A model generated the notes under the pieces. The model saw nothing but the letters and a program-made list of their open reading frames with translations. It was not told the origin of the DNA and made no database searches. The translations under genes were made by a program, and so were the position numbers. Positions 41,842-50,945 of a stretch of 64,000 bases of DNA are shown in pieces (positions within the stretch are counted from its first letter, which is position 1; every line of letters begins with the position of its first letter). Source of the stretch: Thermohalobaculum sp039030715 (GTDB lineage Bacteria; Pseudomonadota; Alphaproteobacteria; Rhodobacterales; Rhodobacteraceae); assembly GCA_039030715.1 (NCBI GenBank), contig JBCCDU010000007.1, forward strand, positions 1 through 64,000, in the 5' to 3' direction.

Positions 41842-42849
41842 ATGTCTGACCAAGATTTGTCCGAAAATGTCACGCGCCAGAAGCCAGCTTCCGGCGAATG
41901 GCTGATCACATTCGGCACAACTGGCTTTCTTTCGGTGTTCCTGACGGTCTTCGTCTTGAACAATGTCGAGCATGTGCCGAGCGGTCTGGATCAGGTGATT
42001 GGTGAAGGTCAGGTGATGTGGCCCATCGAGTCCGAGGTGCTGGCGATGGAGCCGAACCTCGACAATCCATTTGCTCTCGACATGTCGCTCTATGCCGCTG
42101 TTCCGTCCGACGTCATCGAAGCGGAGAGCCATGGCAACGCGTCGGCGGAGACGGCCCTGGCAGAACCAGAACTTGCGGATCCCAGACTTCCGGCCATGGC
42201 GCGCCTGCAGGTGCCGCTGCGCACGCCCTCCGCCGATGATGTGCCTGCGGTGGCCGATGCGGCAGACCCCGCGGCCCAGCGGGCGGCGCCGGCGCGGATC
42301 GTTTTCGCAGATACAACTGTGGCACATGTTGCCCTGCGCGCTCCGACACGGCCCGAAGATCGGCTGAGCGCGGAGCTGGAAGAGCAACTTGCTCTCAATC
42401 GCTCGCAGCGCGCAGTGATACAACGCCGCCTGATACTTGCCGGATATGACCCGCAGGGCGTCGATGGGATTTTCGGAGAAGGCACAAGGGCTGCTCTCGC
42501 CGAAATGCAGCAGGCCAAAGGGTTTACGCCGACCGGTTATCTTGACACTGCAACTTTGGAAAGTCTGAACGAAGCGACTGATGCCGACTATGCCGTTTGG
42601 CGGGCGCAACGTGCGGCCGACCGCAAGCGCCGGGCCCAGTTCGCAAAGGTTGAAGTGCCGCCTCAGCGCCCGAATGCACCCACCAAGCGCGGTCGCTGCG
42701 CGCGCGATGCCGAGGGCCGGATTATCGGGTACCAGGGCTTTGTTTGCGATATCAGTGGGCTAGGGGAGGCGCTGATCTCATTCGACCTTCCCAAAGCGGA
42801 TGGTGGTGACGAGCGCCTGGCGGATGCCCGCACCCGAAACGACCGCTAG
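41842..42849 (+). CDS. Peptidoglycan-binding domain protein with one membrane anchor
   Basis: 335 residues. A membrane segment WLITFGTTGFLSVFLTVFVLN (about 21-41) follows a short N-terminus. A coiled-coil region (RLSAELEEQLALNRSQRAVI) precedes a peptidoglycan-binding (PG_binding_1) domain RRLILAGYDPQGVDGIFGEGTRAALAEMQQAKGFTPTGYLDTATLESL. The C-terminus holds a small Cys pair (GRCARDAEGRIIGYQGFVCDI). Probably anchors to cell wall; role unknown. Ends 4 bases into the convergent LysE gene. Confidence 0.75.
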   Translation: MSDQDLSENVTRQKPASGEWLITFGTTGFLSVFLTVFVLNNVEHVPSGLDQVIGEGQVMWPIESEVLAMEPNLDNPFALDMSLYAAVPSDVIEAESHGNASAETALAEPELADPRLPAMARLQVPLRTPSADDVPAVADAADPAAQRAAPARIVFADTTVAHVALRAPTRPEDRLSAELEEQLALNRSQRAVIQRRLILAGYDPQGVDGIFGEGTRAALAEMQQAKGFTPTGYLDTATLESLNEATDADYAVWRAQRAADRKRRAQFAKVEVPPQRPNAPTKRGRCARDAEGRIIGYQGFVCDISGLGEALISFDLPKADGGDERLADARTRNDR

Positions 42850-43469
42850 GCGCTGCGCCGCGTCAGTGCGGTCAGCAGCCCGGCCCCAATCAGAAAGCTT
42901 CCGCCCAGTCGGTTGATCATCCGCAGGGTTGAGGGTTTTTCGAAGCGGCTGCGCATTTCACCTACCAGAACGGCCCAGAGCGCGATGTTGATGGCGGCGA
43001 GTGTCAGGAACGTTGCCTCCAATATCGCGAATTGCAGCAGCAATGGACGCTCGGGGTCGACGAATTGCGGCACGAAAGCGATAAAGAACACGATACTTTT
43101 GGGGTTGAGCGCCGTCACCACATAGCTGTTGAGAAACATCTCGCGCCACTCCGCACCGCCACGGCGAGTGATCCTTGCGGGTTCCGGCGAAGCGCGCCAA
43201 AGGCCGATACCCAACCAGATCAGATAGGCTGCACCGGCGAATTTCAGGACGGTGAAGAGCGTGGCGGAGGTTGCGAGCAGCGCACCCGCCCCGGCCAGCG
43301 ATATCGTCATCGCCGTGAAATCACCCAGCGTGACACCCGGCACCGTCGCCCAGGCGGATTGCCGCCCACGCCCGAGCGCATAGGAAACGGCGAGAATGAC
43401 CGTCGGGCCGGGAATTGCCAGAAGCGCCGCACTTGCCAGCGCGAAGGCGAACCAGATTTCGGGGGACAT
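42846..43469 (-). CDS. LysE-family translocator (amino acid exporter)
   Basis: 207 residues and six hydrophobic segments. The N-terminal SAALLAIPGPTVILAVSYALGRGRQSAWATVPGVTLGDFTAM block holds the GPG motif and the pattern of LysE/RhtB exporters. Substrate unknown. Convergent with the peptidoglycan-binding gene. Confidence 0.85.
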   Translation of the reverse strand: MSPEIWFAFALASAALLAIPGPTVILAVSYALGRGRQSAWATVPGVTLGDFTAMTISLAGAGALLATSATLFTVLKFAGAAYLIWLGIGLWRASPEPARITRRGGAEWREMFLNSYVVTALNPKSIVFFIAFVPQFVDPERPLLLQFAILEATFLTLAAINIALWAVLVGEMRSRFEKPSTLRMINRLGGSFLIGAGLLTALTRRSA

Positions 43470-43523
43470 GCGGGCCTCGATCCAAGAAAGACAAGGCCCG
43501 CAGCATAAGCGTGTTCGACAGCG

Positions 43524-44354
43524 TCAGTCGAGGATTGCGATCTCGACCCTGCGATTTTGCGCCTTGCCGGCCGCCGTGGCGTTGCTGGCCGCGGGCTCGC
43601 TTTCGCCCTTACCGTCGATCACCGCGTTAACGCCATAGTTCGACCCGAACTTGGCGACCGACGCGGCCCGGCGAACCGAGAGGTCGCGGTTATAGGCTTC
43701 GGAGCCATCGGAGTCGGTATGCCCGGTCACGGCGATTTTCGATTTGCCGGTCTTCTGCATCAGTTCGAAGAAGTTGGTCAGTTTCTCCACTGCGGCCGGT
43801 TTCAGCTTGGCGCTGTTCACGTCGAACAGCGCATCGGCGGCCAGGGTCAGGTTGACCGGGGCGGCGTTGCCCTCGCAGACTGGGCGGCCATCGGATTGCA
43901 GGCGCGGCGACATGAAGCCTTCGAACCCGTCATCGGCAGCCCAGTGGAAGCAGCCATTGGGATCGCGCCAGACGGTGGCCAGCAGGGTTTGCGCCGTGAA
44001 GCGTTGTGCCAGCGCGCGAGCCGGGGCGCCGCAGCTCGGCTGGCCATCGGGGAAACGCACATTGGCCATCAAGCCACGCGTGCCCGAGTTTATGAACCAG
44101 TGGGCGCAACCATCGGGGTCGAGCCAGACACGCGGCTCGGGGCTGCTTGGCGTGCCGCCGGTGCAGATCATCGCACCATCCGGGGTGCGTTTTTCGCTGA
44201 GATACCCTTCGGTGCCGCTGGTGAAAAAGTTGTATTCGCAGCCCAACGGGTCGACCCAGGTGCCGCCCGGCAGGTTCGACGGGTCAGCCTGCGCGGCAGT
44301 GAAGCCCAGGGCAGCCGCAAGACCGGCCGATGCAAGAATGGCAGTGGTTTTCAT
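43524..44354 (-). CDS. OmpA-family protein with a repeated Cys-containing domain
   Basis: 276 residues, signal peptide MKTTAILASAGLAAALGFTAAQA. Three repeat units, each opened and closed by Cys: GCEYNFFTSGTEGYLSEKRTPDGAMIC, GCAHWFINSGTRGLMANVRFPDGQPSC and GCFHWAADDGFEGFMSPRLQSDGRPVC (quoted in pieces; residues about 38-155). The C-terminal OmpA peptidoglycan-binding domain has ALFDVNSAKLKPAAVEKL and VTGHTDSDGSEAYNRDLSVRRAASVAKFG. It is likely an outer-membrane peptidoglycan-linked protein. The lipoprotein next door carries a fourth, isolated copy of the unit. Confidence 0.85.
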   Translation of the reverse strand: MKTTAILASAGLAAALGFTAAQADPSNLPGGTWVDPLGCEYNFFTSGTEGYLSEKRTPDGAMICTGGTPSSPEPRVWLDPDGCAHWFINSGTRGLMANVRFPDGQPSCGAPARALAQRFTAQTLLATVWRDPNGCFHWAADDGFEGFMSPRLQSDGRPVCEGNAAPVNLTLAADALFDVNSAKLKPAAVEKLTNFFELMQKTGKSKIAVTGHTDSDGSEAYNRDLSVRRAASVAKFGSNYGVNAVIDGKGESEPAASNATAAGKAQNRRVEIAILD

Positions 44355-44367
44355 GATCCTGTCCCCC

Positions 44368-44598
44368 TCAGCTACAGTCCGGCGAACCGTCGCGGTTCAG
44401 CACCGGGCTCAGATAGCCCTCTATCCCGTCATCGATGATCCAGTGTTTGCAGCCCTGATCGTCGACCCAGACGCTGGCCTCCATCGCCGCGAGCGGGTGG
44501 CTGTCGAACCCCTGATCGAGGGTCTGGTCGGTCGAACAGGCCGCGAGCGCCGCAACGGCGCCCATGCCCAGGACCCATTTTAGTGTGGGATGCTGCAT
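44368..44598 (-). CDS. Small lipoprotein with a single OmpA-neighbour repeat unit
   Basis: 76 residues from the ATG at 44598. Lipobox AVAALAACS, then one copy of the domain repeated in the next gene: VWVDDQGCKHWIIDDGIEGYLSPVLNRDGSPDCS, closed by Cys at the end. Co-transcribed with the OmpA-family gene 14 bases away; a joint envelope function is likely. Confidence 0.75.
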   Translation of the reverse strand: MQHPTLKWVLGMGAVAALAACSTDQTLDQGFDSHPLAAMEASVWVDDQGCKHWIIDDGIEGYLSPVLNRDGSPDCS

Positions 44599-44801
44599 GA
44601 CTGTCCTCTCTTCACTTTGTCCCCTAGGCCCTGCGGGGTGACGCCTGCTGGATCTGGCCGACAGGTGGTACAACCGCAAAGTCTTTCTTGCGTTCTCGCT
44701 AACGCTTACGTGTGGTCACGATCAAGTGCCGTGGGGATCAAAGCTGCATCAAAACAGTCAAATCGGCCGATTATCCAAGGGAATTTCGCGGAGTGGTGGG
44801 T

Positions 44802-46175
44802 CTAGCCGCCCACCAATTCGGACTTGGCGCCCAGATACCCGTCCCAGGCAAACCAATAGGCGATGTGCCCAGCGACCCGTGGTTTGAGGGTCCCGTCGGG
44901 ACCTCTCAGCGCTTCTTCTGTGATCTTCCAGGTCTGGTCGTTGGCTGAAAGTTCGTCATCCGATACGTCCGCAGCGAAGCTCAGATCGCCGCGTTCATAG
45001 GCGCGCACCGTGCGGGACGCGGCGTCACCGATGATGACAATGGGCAAGTCGGCGACGATGTCGTTGATCACAGCGCTGCCCTCGAAAGCCTTTAGCGCCC
45101 AGGCCTTGGCACCGCCGAAAGTGCGAACACCGAAGACGTAGTCTTTCTGGCGCAGCTTTTCCTGGTTCACCAGCGCCGGGAACATCAGATCGGGGGAGGA
45201 GAAGTATTCGTTGTAGACCACGCCGGATCCGTAGTCGCGGCTGAACCCGGTGCGCAGAGTGATGACCTTGGTGTCCGGATTACGCCGTTTCCAATCGCCC
45301 CAAGGCGCTATGGCGATGGGGCGCTGGCGCAACTCGATCCCGCTATCGACCAACTCCCCCGAAACAGGTCGTCCGGTGAACTGGTTCCAGAGCGAGTTGG
45401 TGCCGCGGTCGTACATCAGTTTGTTCGAGCGATAGAGAAAGCCGGATGAGCCAAAGCTGAACGGCTCCTCATAGCCGTCGATCTGGGTTTCGAACAGGAT
45501 ACCCGAACCGCAGAGCGTGCAATACGCCATCGCCAGCGGCACGCCGCCCACCACGTCGTTGAACATCTCGTGCCAGCCCATGATCCGCAGGGGATAGGCG
45601 CGGATGTCGCCATTGACCGCCACCCCGAAGACCAGGTCTTCATCCAGCAGATACTCAGCCTCAGGCGCATCCGCGGCCACCTGGATCGGGTTGTCGAGCG
45701 AGGGGATCCCGTCCTTTCGCACGCCGCCCCAGGTCATCTCCTCGAAACGGATTTTCATCCGGTCGGGTTGCAGATGCTCCGGCTTCAGGAACACATCGAA
45801 ATAGGGATCTATGCGCAGATAGAGATCGCGCTTCATGTCGATATAGGCGGGGTGAGGCGTGAATTCAGGATGCGCTTCCTGCCAGAGCATCCAGTCGTGC
45901 CAGGTGTCGCCGACTTTCTCGCCGGTGATCTTTTCCAAGAGATCGACGATCGTGGGATAGGGGTTCGGGCTGAAGCGCATCGCGAAGATCAGGGGTGAGA
46001 TCAACTCGGGCCCCGCGACCTTGTTCAACTCGAACATCGCCGCGTCGAAGCGCGAGCGGCTGGCCACCATGATCTCGCGCAGTTGCTTGGCGATATCGAC
46101 CTGCTCGGCGCGCAATGGCGAAGCAACGGTGAGGCTGGCGAGGCCAGCCAGGGCAGAGCGGCGCGAAAACTTCAT
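44802..46175 (-). CDS. DUF3179-family exported protein
   Basis: 457 residues from the ATG at 46175 with a signal MKFSRRSALAGLASLTVASPLRAE carrying a twin-arginine SRRSAL, typical of Tat export. Blocks include YLLDEDLVFGVAVNGDIRAYPLRIMGWHEMFNDVVGGVPLAMAYCTLCGSGILFET, with CxxC (YCTLCGSG), NSLWNQFTGRPVSGE and KDYVFGVRTFGGAKAWAL (in parts). These are the DUF3179 hallmarks. Possible cofactor or metal in the CxxC; function not known. Confidence 0.8.
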   Translation of the reverse strand: MKFSRRSALAGLASLTVASPLRAEQVDIAKQLREIMVASRSRFDAAMFELNKVAGPELISPLIFAMRFSPNPYPTIVDLLEKITGEKVGDTWHDWMLWQEAHPEFTPHPAYIDMKRDLYLRIDPYFDVFLKPEHLQPDRMKIRFEEMTWGGVRKDGIPSLDNPIQVAADAPEAEYLLDEDLVFGVAVNGDIRAYPLRIMGWHEMFNDVVGGVPLAMAYCTLCGSGILFETQIDGYEEPFSFGSSGFLYRSNKLMYDRGTNSLWNQFTGRPVSGELVDSGIELRQRPIAIAPWGDWKRRNPDTKVITLRTGFSRDYGSGVVYNEYFSSPDLMFPALVNQEKLRQKDYVFGVRTFGGAKAWALKAFEGSAVINDIVADLPIVIIGDAASRTVRAYERGDLSFAADVSDDELSANDQTWKITEEALRGPDGTLKPRVAGHIAYWFAWDGYLGAKSELVGG

Positions 46176-46261
46176 GGCGAGGGGTTCCTTGTCATGGCGA
46201 ACTGCGCGAAGTGTCTCAATCCCTGCGTTCAACTGCCAATCACGTCGTCGCGGGGTCTGTT

Positions 46262-46969
46262 TCAGTCTTGCTCCTTCCATGCCTGGTAACGCGCCTTTGT
46301 GTCCTCGTTCATCGGGTAAAGGCCGGGCAGGGCGGCGTCATGCTCCAGTACCTGATCCATGATCCAACCCTCCAACCGCTCCTGCTCCGGTGCATTGGTC
46401 AGGACGTGATCCAACTCGGCCGCGGGGATTAAGACCGCGCCATCCTCGTCCGCCACGACGATGTCATCCGGGAAGACGGCAACGCCGCCGCAGGCAATTG
46501 GTTGCTGCCAATCCACAAAGGTCAGCGCGGCGATGGAAGGGGGTGCGGCCACCCCGTCGCACCAGACCGGCAGGCCGGTGCGGCGCACCCCCTCGGCATC
46601 GCGAAGCACGCCATCGGTCACCAGGGCGGTCACGCCACGCTTGGCCATGCGCGCGCACAGAATGTCGCCGAAAACGCCCGCATCGGTGACGCCCATCGCG
46701 TCAATCACGGCGATAGAACCTTGGGGCATATCCTCGATTGCAGCACGGGTCGATTTGGGGGACATCCAGCTTTCCGGCGTCGCCAGATCCTCGCGACCTG
46801 GGATGAAGCGCAGGGTAAAGGCCGGGCCGACCAGGCGCGGGGCACCCGGTGCCATCGGCTTCACGCCGCGCATCCACAGATTGCGCAGGCCCCGCTTCAG
46901 CAGGATCGTGGTGATCGTGGCGGTGGTGACGGATTGCAGGGTCTCGATGGTCTTGGCGTCAAGCGGCAT
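46262..46969 (-). CDS. RraA-family (aldolase/regulator-like) protein
   Basis: 235 residues. The RraA fold pattern is clear: SVTTATITTILLKRGLRNLWM, LVGPAFTLRF, AVIDAMGVTDAGVFGDILCARMAKRGVTALVTDGVLRDAEGVRRTGLPVWCDG and DDIVVADEDGAVLIPA. The RDAxxIxxxxxPV block marks the enzyme-like group related to 4-hydroxy-2-oxoglutarate/4-carboxy-4-hydroxy-2-oxoadipate aldolases. Just downstream of the DhaKL kinase, so it may act on a related sugar acid. Confidence 0.8.
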   Translation of the reverse strand: MPLDAKTIETLQSVTTATITTILLKRGLRNLWMRGVKPMAPGAPRLVGPAFTLRFIPGREDLATPESWMSPKSTRAAIEDMPQGSIAVIDAMGVTDAGVFGDILCARMAKRGVTALVTDGVLRDAEGVRRTGLPVWCDGVAAPPSIAALTFVDWQQPIACGGVAVFPDDIVVADEDGAVLIPAAELDHVLTNAPEQERLEGWIMDQVLEHDAALPGLYPMNEDTKARYQAWKEQD

Positions 46970-47038
46970 GGGGTCCTCGGTCTGAAGGGGTTTGGCCTTC
47001 TCATACCCGGATCCATGCCGATTGTCAGTCGTGCGGTG

Positions 47039-48658
47039 CTAGGCGCCCAAGGCTTCGAACAACTTGGCGACCGCTTCGGCCCCCGGGTCGTTGTGGCCCG
47101 CGAGGCTGGCCTCGGACAGATAGCTCGCCCGCCCGGCACGCGCTTTGGTGATTTGTGCGGTGGCATCGGCACCGGCGCGCGCGGCCTTGGCGGCGGCCTC
47201 GACGCCCCTAGGTAAAGCGTCCAGCGCCGGGCGCATGGCGTCGATCATGGTACGGTCGCCTGGACCAGCTCCACCAACTTGTTGCACCCGGTCGAGCCCG
47301 GCATTCAGTGCGCCCACGATATCCTTGCCGCTGGCGGAGGCATCGCCCGCCGCCGCGAAGAAGATCGCAAGCAGCACGCCGGAGGAGCCGCCCATCGTCT
47401 GACTCAGTTCCAACCCGATGGCGCGGTAAAGCTGGGTGTGGTCGGCCAGGGGCAGCCGGTCGAGCGCGTCGATCAGGGCGCGCGCGGCGGTGGCCAGCGT
47501 GCTGCCGGTATCGCCATCGCCAGACTTGGCGTCCAGGGCGTTCAGGTCGGCCTCGGCATCGATCATGATCGTGCAGCAATGCTCGATAAAGGCACGGGTT
47601 TCGGGATTGGTCGATGGGATCGGCTGGATCGGCGCCAGGCCGTCGGGCAGGGGGACCATGGCGATCTCTCCCACCGCCAAGCAACCGGGCCAGGCCCAGG
47701 GCGCCACGGGGGCCAGCAGGGCAGCCTCGTCCGCCTTGGCGGAAGGCAGCAGCGAGACCGAGAACCCCTGCATATCCAGCGACGTCATCATCGGCGCCGG
47801 GCCGACCAGCCAGCGCACCTGTTCGCCAATGCGCGAGCAGGCCAGTTCCTCCGCCAGCACGCTCATCTCGAGCGGTGTCGTCCCGCCGAGATTGTTTAGC
47901 AGGGCGACGTGAGGTCCGGGGCCGATCTTTCCAGCCAGTTTGTCGACCACCATCGCCATGGCGGCTTTGGCGTCGGTATAGTCCACCTGCTCGATCCCGG
48001 CCTCGCCATGGATGCCCAGGCCCAGTTCAGCCTTCGTGCCACCGATCCGATCTTCCTTGGGCGAGCCGGGTATGGTGCAGGTGTCGAGCGACATGCCGAT
48101 AGAGACAACGCCGTCGATCACCCGCTGCGCTGCCTGGGTCACCTGATCCAGATCCGCATTCTGCTCGGCCAGGGCGCCGGCGATCTTGTGGACGAACAGC
48201 GTCCCGGCCACGCCCCGCGCCTGAGGCAGATCGGGCAGGGCGATGTCGTCATCGACAATGACCATGCTGACCTTTAGCCCCTGCGCCCGCGCACGCTCGG
48301 CCGCCAGGCCGAAATTCAGCCTGTCGCCGGTATAGTTCTTCACGATCAGCAAACACCCCGCCCTGCCGGTCACGGCCAGGATCCCCGCCAGCACCGCATC
48401 GACGGAGGGGGACGCGAAAACCTCGCCACAGACCGCGGCTGTCAGCATTCCCTGGCCAACGAAACCCGCATGGCTTGGCTCGTGCCCCGACCCGCCACCG
48501 GAGATCAGCGCGACTTTGGATTTGTCCCAATCAGTGCGGACCACGACTTTGATATGCGGATAGCCATCCAGACGCGCCAACCGCCCGCCGGCGGTGCGCA
48601 ACGTGCCGTCGATTGCTTCGGTGACCAGGGTCTCCCTGGTATTCATGAACTGCTTCAT
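47039..48658 (-). CDS. Dihydroxyacetone kinase family protein, DhaK-DhaL fusion
   Basis: 539 residues from the ATG at 48658. DhaK half: GGGSGHEPSHAGFVGQGMLTAAVCGEVFASPSVD and GLGIHGEAGIEQ with the His that binds substrate covalently. DhaL half: DAKSGDGDTGSTLATAARAL and QTMGGSSGVLLAIFF. ATP-type single-chain kinase. Phosphorylates dihydroxyacetone or a related ketose such as a tetrulose; the exact substrate is unknown. Ten bases from the ABC ATPase gene, which suggests it handles what the transporter imports. Confidence 0.88.
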   Translation of the reverse strand: MKQFMNTRETLVTEAIDGTLRTAGGRLARLDGYPHIKVVVRTDWDKSKVALISGGGSGHEPSHAGFVGQGMLTAAVCGEVFASPSVDAVLAGILAVTGRAGCLLIVKNYTGDRLNFGLAAERARAQGLKVSMVIVDDDIALPDLPQARGVAGTLFVHKIAGALAEQNADLDQVTQAAQRVIDGVVSIGMSLDTCTIPGSPKEDRIGGTKAELGLGIHGEAGIEQVDYTDAKAAMAMVVDKLAGKIGPGPHVALLNNLGGTTPLEMSVLAEELACSRIGEQVRWLVGPAPMMTSLDMQGFSVSLLPSAKADEAALLAPVAPWAWPGCLAVGEIAMVPLPDGLAPIQPIPSTNPETRAFIEHCCTIMIDAEADLNALDAKSGDGDTGSTLATAARALIDALDRLPLADHTQLYRAIGLELSQTMGGSSGVLLAIFFAAAGDASASGKDIVGALNAGLDRVQQVGGAGPGDRTMIDAMRPALDALPRGVEAAAKAARAGADATAQITKARAGRASYLSEASLAGHNDPGAEAVAKLFEALGA

Positions 48659-48668
48659 GGCGTCCTCC

Positions 48669-49664
48669 TCAGGCGATCCGTGCGCCAGTGGCATCGAAGT
48701 ACAGGGCGTTATTGGGCTGGACGGCGATGGTGTCGCCGGGCTCCAGCGTCGTTTCCGCGTCGGTCAGCGTAATGATGTCGTGCCCGTCCAGGGTCAGATG
48801 CAGCCGGGTCTGATCGCCCAGATGTTCGACCCGGTCGACCTGGGCGGGTTTTCCTTCGCCGTGGCGGATATGCTCCGGACGCAGGCCGATGGTCTCGGCA
48901 CCACCGGGTGCCCCGGCAAAGATATCGGCGGGCAGGGCGTTGATGCGCGGGAGGCCCAGGCGGCTGGCGACATAGAGGCTGACCGGGTTTTCGTAGATCT
49001 CGCGCGGGGGGGCCATCTGCACCAGCCGGCCTTCGTGTAGCACGCCAATACTGGTGGCCATCGTCATCGCTTCGATCTGGTCATGGGTTACATAGAGCAT
49101 TGTGGCACCGAGATTTTCCTGAATGCGCTTGAGTTCCACCCGAAGGTCGGCGCGCAGCTTCGCGTCCAGCGAACTCAGCGGCTCGTCCATCAGATAGATC
49201 TGCGGGTTGCGCACCAGCGCGCGGCCGATCGAGACGCGCTGCATCTCGCCCCCCGACAACGCCGTGGCCTTGTTGTCCAGCTTGTGGCCGATATGCAGAA
49301 CCTCGGCCACTTCAGCCACCTTGGCGCTGATCCGATCCTCCGGCGTTTTCAGAATGGGCGAGCGTAGCGGGAAGGCCAGGTTTTCGCGCACTGTCATATG
49401 GGGATAGAGCGAATATTGCTGAAACACCATCGCCACATTGCGCTGCGCAGGCGTGTCCCCGACAACCGAGCGTCCACCGATCAAGATGTCGCCGCTGTCC
49501 GGACGCTCCAGGCCGGAAATCAGACGCAGGGTCGTGGTCTTGCCCGCGCCGGTCGGGCCGAGCAGAACAACGAAACCGCCGTCCGGAACCTCCATCGTCA
49601 CAGTATCGACCGCCTTGGTCGCGCCGAAGGACTTCGAGATTTCGCGCAGCACCACGTCAGCCAT
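48669..49664 (-). CDS. Carbohydrate/polyol ABC transporter ATPase 2
   Basis: 331 residues from the ATG at 49664. Walker A GPTGAGKTTTLR, Q-loop VFQQYSLYPHMTV, signature ALSGGEMQRVSIGRA, Walker B YLMDEPLSSLDAKLR, H-loop VTHDQ, C-terminal TOBE domain (GLRPEHIR, EHLGDQTRLHL). Typical CUT1 sugar importer ATPase; functional residues intact. Overlaps the start of the following ATPase gene by eight bases. Confidence 0.93.
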   Translation of the reverse strand: MADVVLREISKSFGATKAVDTVTMEVPDGGFVVLLGPTGAGKTTTLRLISGLERPDSGDILIGGRSVVGDTPAQRNVAMVFQQYSLYPHMTVRENLAFPLRSPILKTPEDRISAKVAEVAEVLHIGHKLDNKATALSGGEMQRVSIGRALVRNPQIYLMDEPLSSLDAKLRADLRVELKRIQENLGATMLYVTHDQIEAMTMATSIGVLHEGRLVQMAPPREIYENPVSLYVASRLGLPRINALPADIFAGAPGGAETIGLRPEHIRHGEGKPAQVDRVEHLGDQTRLHLTLDGHDIITLTDAETTLEPGDTIAVQPNNALYFDATGARIA

Positions 49665-50754
49665 GGGCGAGCACCCCGGCATTGAGGTCCGAGCGGCGCG
49701 CGCGCCCGGTCTGGTTGTCGAACAGCGTCGCCATCGTGCCGTCGAAGTCGAGGCCCACGGTCTCGCCCACACGGGCGGGCTGATCGGATGGAATGCGCGC
49801 CTTGATCTGGCCGCCCTGAGTGTCCAGCGTCACAATCTGGGTGGTGCCCAGATACTCGCTGGCAACGACTTCGCCGCGATATCCGCCAACGTCCGACAAG
49901 CGGATATGCTCGGGCCGGATGCCATATACCAGATCCCCCTCGAAGGGTTGATGCTGGCGCGGCACGCTCAGCGCCTGATGGTGCAGGGTGACGCTGTCCG
50001 CGCCTTGGGCCACCCGGCCATGGAACTTGAGGAAGTTCATCGCGGGCGATCCGATGAAGTCGGCCACGAACATGGTCGCGGGTTTGTTGTAGACATCCAG
50101 GGGCGTGCCGAATTGTTCGATCATACCATGGTTCATGACGACGATCTTGTCGCCCATCTGCATCGCCTCCAACTGATCGTGAGTGACATAGACGGTGGTG
50201 GCCCCCATCCGGTCGTGCAACTTGCGCAGTTCCTCCGACATATGCTCGCGGAATTCCGCGTCCAGCGCGCCGAGGGGTTCATCCATCAGGAAGCATTTCG
50301 GATCGCGCACGATGGCCCGGCCAAGCGCGACGCGCTGCCGGTCGCCGCCGGAAAGGCCGCCGACCGGCCGGTCCAGAATATCCTCGATGCCGAGGATCCT
50401 GGCGACCTCCGCCACCTTCTCGCGCACCTGATTGCGCGCCATCCCCTGGCTGACCAGCGGATAGCTGATATTCCGGCGCACATTCATATGCGGGTAGAGA
50501 GCGAACATCTGAAAGACAAAGGCAATGTCACGTTCGCGCGCAGGTTTCGAGGCCACCTCCTCCCCGTCGATATAGATCTCGCCCGAGCTTGGCAGTTCCA
50601 ACCCCGCGATCATCCGCAAGGTGGTGGTCTTGCCGCAGCCGGAGGGGCCGAGCAGCATGAAGAACTCGCCATCCTCGATCTTGAAGGACGATGATTGCAC
50701 GGCGGTGAAATCGCCGAACTCCTTACGCAGGTTCTGAATGCGGATCTCGGCCAT
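49657..50754 (-). CDS. Carbohydrate/polyol ABC transporter ATPase 1
   Basis: 365 residues from the ATG at 50754. Walker A GPSGCGKTTTLR, Q-loop VFQMFALYPHM, signature LSGGDRQRVALGRA, Walker B FLMDEPLGALDAEFR, TOBE-like tail with GIRPEHIRLSDV. A pair of distinct ATPases beside one permease set and a small membrane protein recalls the glycerol importer of rhizobia. TGATG overlap with the small membrane gene. Confidence 0.93.
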   Translation of the reverse strand: MAEIRIQNLRKEFGDFTAVQSSSFKIEDGEFFMLLGPSGCGKTTTLRMIAGLELPSSGEIYIDGEEVASKPARERDIAFVFQMFALYPHMNVRRNISYPLVSQGMARNQVREKVAEVARILGIEDILDRPVGGLSGGDRQRVALGRAIVRDPKCFLMDEPLGALDAEFREHMSEELRKLHDRMGATTVYVTHDQLEAMQMGDKIVVMNHGMIEQFGTPLDVYNKPATMFVADFIGSPAMNFLKFHGRVAQGADSVTLHHQALSVPRQHQPFEGDLVYGIRPEHIRLSDVGGYRGEVVASEYLGTTQIVTLDTQGGQIKARIPSDQPARVGETVGLDFDGTMATLFDNQTGRARRSDLNAGVLAHG

Positions 50755-50945
50755 CACTCCTCCGGAAAGTGGCTGACGATGATGAACATCACCGTGCCGG
50801 TCAGCGTGACGGCAAAAGCATAGGTAAAGGCCCAAAGGAAGAACGGCTGCATCAACATGAAAACACCGAGCGCTATGAGGATGGAGGCAACCATCTCCCA
50901 CGCGCCTCGGCGAAACCGGATCAAGCCGTTGATAAAGCCGCTCAT
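50754..50945 (-). CDS. Small membrane protein within the ABC importer operon
   Basis: 63 residues, MSGFINGLIRFRRGAWEM, then a two-helix membrane part (IALGVFMLMQPFFLWAFTYAFAVTLTGTVMFIIV). Between the permease and the ATPase genes with TGATG and ATGA overlaps, so it is certain to be translated with them. Accessory or regulatory subunit of the importer by inference; no family recognised. Confidence 0.75.
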   Translation of the reverse strand: MSGFINGLIRFRRGAWEMVASILIALGVFMLMQPFFLWAFTYAFAVTLTGTVMFIIVSHFPEE

